From Hyphomicrobiaceae bacterium UBA2767 (GTDB lineage: Bacteria > Pseudomonadota > Alphaproteobacteria > Rhizobiales > Methyloligellaceae), in assembly GCA_002352635.1 (NCBI GenBank), contig DEIT01000149.1, forward strand, positions 1,734-7,608: DNA of 5,875 nt, written 5' to 3'. Within the stretch, counting starts at the first letter, position 1. Each line of letters begins with the position of its first letter. The notes under the pieces were generated by a model. That model made no database searches. It worked only from the letters and a program-made list of their open reading frames with translations, and was not told where the DNA came from. Of the stretch, positions 5,468 through 5,875 are shown piece after piece. Position numbers and translations under genes: made by a program.

Positions 5468-5773
5468 TCAATGGGTCCACGACCCGATCCGGCCAAACTT
5501 GAAGTTGTCCGCATAGGACTTGGCTCGGTGTTTGCGCGGTTTCGGCTCGCGCACTGCAAAGGCAATCCCGTTGCGACGCGCATATTCGATTGCCTCATCC
5601 TTGGTCGAAAACTCTATGCGGATTTGCGATTTCATGTCCCGGGAACTTGTCCATCCCATCAGGGGTTCGACCTCGCGGCGTGCTTCTGGCGCAAATTCCA
5701 GAACCCATTTCTTCGTCGCGGCATTACCCGATTGCATCGCCGTTTTTGCCGGTCTGTAGATGCGTGCAACCAT
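5468..5773 (-). CDS. Complex I accessory subunit, NDUFS4-like (ETC complex I subunit region)
   Basis: The 101-residue product matches the bacterial homologue of mitochondrial NDUFS4 (18 kDa, AQDQ subunit). The N-terminus is ARIYRPAKTAMQSG. The core has PLMGWTSSRDMKSQIRIEF (37-55), a conserved helix DEAIEYARRNG (59-69), and the tail SYADNFKFGRIGSWTH. In Alphaproteobacteria this accessory subunit binds the peripheral arm of NADH:ubiquinone oxidoreductase near the NADH module and is commonly encoded outside the nuo operon, as here. I chose ATG 5773 because the family's usual N-terminus and length (about 100 residues) start there and GGGGA lies 5 nt upstream. An in-frame ATG at 5785 would add four residues but has no ribosome-binding site. 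It is transcribed in the same direction as the tRNA genes on both sides, 46 nt after tRNA-Pro and 41 nt before tRNA-Arg. Confidence 0.95.
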   Translation of the reverse strand: MVARIYRPAKTAMQSGNAATKKWVLEFAPEARREVEPLMGWTSSRDMKSQIRIEFSTKDEAIEYARRNGIAFAVREPKPRKHRAKSYADNFKFGRIGSWTH

Positions 5774-5788
5774 GAGCTTCCCCATTGA

Positions 5789-5811
5789 GACGGCACCGGT
5801 CGTGCCTCGTC
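5789..5811 (-). other. Stem-loop between tRNA-Pro and the NDUFS4-like gene
   Basis: GACG-GCAC (5789-5796) pairs with GTGC (5802-5805) and CGTC (5808-5811) around a 5-nt loop with a 2-nt bulge. Alternatively GGCAC and GTGCC pair without a bulge. On the minus strand the stem follows a seven-T run (5818-5812) that begins one base after the tRNA CCA. TTGACG (5815-5810) could also be a -35 box, but the matching -10 region (CTCAAT, ending at ATG 5785) is poor. It may be a processing or leader element for the NDUFS4-like mRNA. Confidence 0.35.
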
Positions 5812-5819
5812 AAAAAAAG

Positions 5820-5875
5820 TGGTCGGGGCAGCAAGATTCGAACTTGCGACCCCCTGCTCCCAAAGCAGGTGCGCT
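5820..5875 (-). tRNA. tRNA-Pro (anticodon UGG), 5' end outside window
   Basis: The 3' 56 nt of a tRNA are present. The anticodon stem CCTGC/GCAGG encloses the loop TTTGGGA, so the anticodon is TGG. The T-arm is GCAAG-TTCGAAT-CTTGC. The acceptor 3' strand TGCCCCG, discriminator A and an encoded CCA follow. The 5' acceptor strand and most of the D-arm lie past the window edge, so the acceptor pairing cannot be checked. The NDUFS4-like gene begins 46 nt downstream on the same strand. Confidence 0.95.

Noticed and set aside
5471..5788. A 105-codon plus-strand open frame opposite the NDUFS4-like gene.
   Set aside because: It is a near-exact mirror of a well-recognised gene and has no Shine-Dalgarno or domain of its own.

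Overview
The window looks like chromosomal DNA of an alphaproteobacterium, most likely Hyphomicrobiales-like. The best evidence is a stand-alone NDUFS4-type complex I accessory subunit, a protein typical of Alphaproteobacteria and mitochondria, lying between tRNA-Pro(UGG) and tRNA-Arg(UCU). Most of the sequence is GC-rich. One gene (4437-4817) and the DNA around it are clearly more AT-rich.

Left part (1-4054, all minus strand): an apparent three-gene operon read right to left. It encodes a CPA1-type cation/proton antiporter (4054-2801), a 535-residue protein joining a Rieske [2Fe-2S] domain to the FMN/[3Fe-4S] synthase domain of glutamate synthase (2774-1167), and a Rieske domain joined to a pyruvate-oxidase/acetolactate-synthase-like thiamine-diphosphate enzyme (1115-1, cut by the window edge). 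The gaps are 26 and 51 nt and show no clear terminator. Two neighbouring enzymes from unrelated families each carry an N-terminal Rieske domain, and they share an apparent transcript with an ion antiporter. This is the most interesting feature here and may be a poorly described redox module. Its substrates cannot be read from the sequence.

Middle (4055-5349): a 382-nt divergent intergenic region, then two small plus-strand genes that I cannot name. The first is a four-helix, tryptophan-rich membrane protein with no Shine-Dalgarno. The second is a small zinc-ribbon protein whose best start is a TTG behind a strong Shine-Dalgarno. A 9-bp stem-loop sits between them. A 187-nt non-coding stretch with short repeats follows.

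Right part (5350-5875, minus strand): tRNA-Pro(UGG) (5' end outside the window), the NDUFS4-like gene and tRNA-Arg(UCU) follow one another on the same strand with gaps of 46 and 41 nt. The layout recalls tRNA-punctuated transcripts. The tRNA-Arg leader contains sequence complementary to the 5' end of the tRNA itself.
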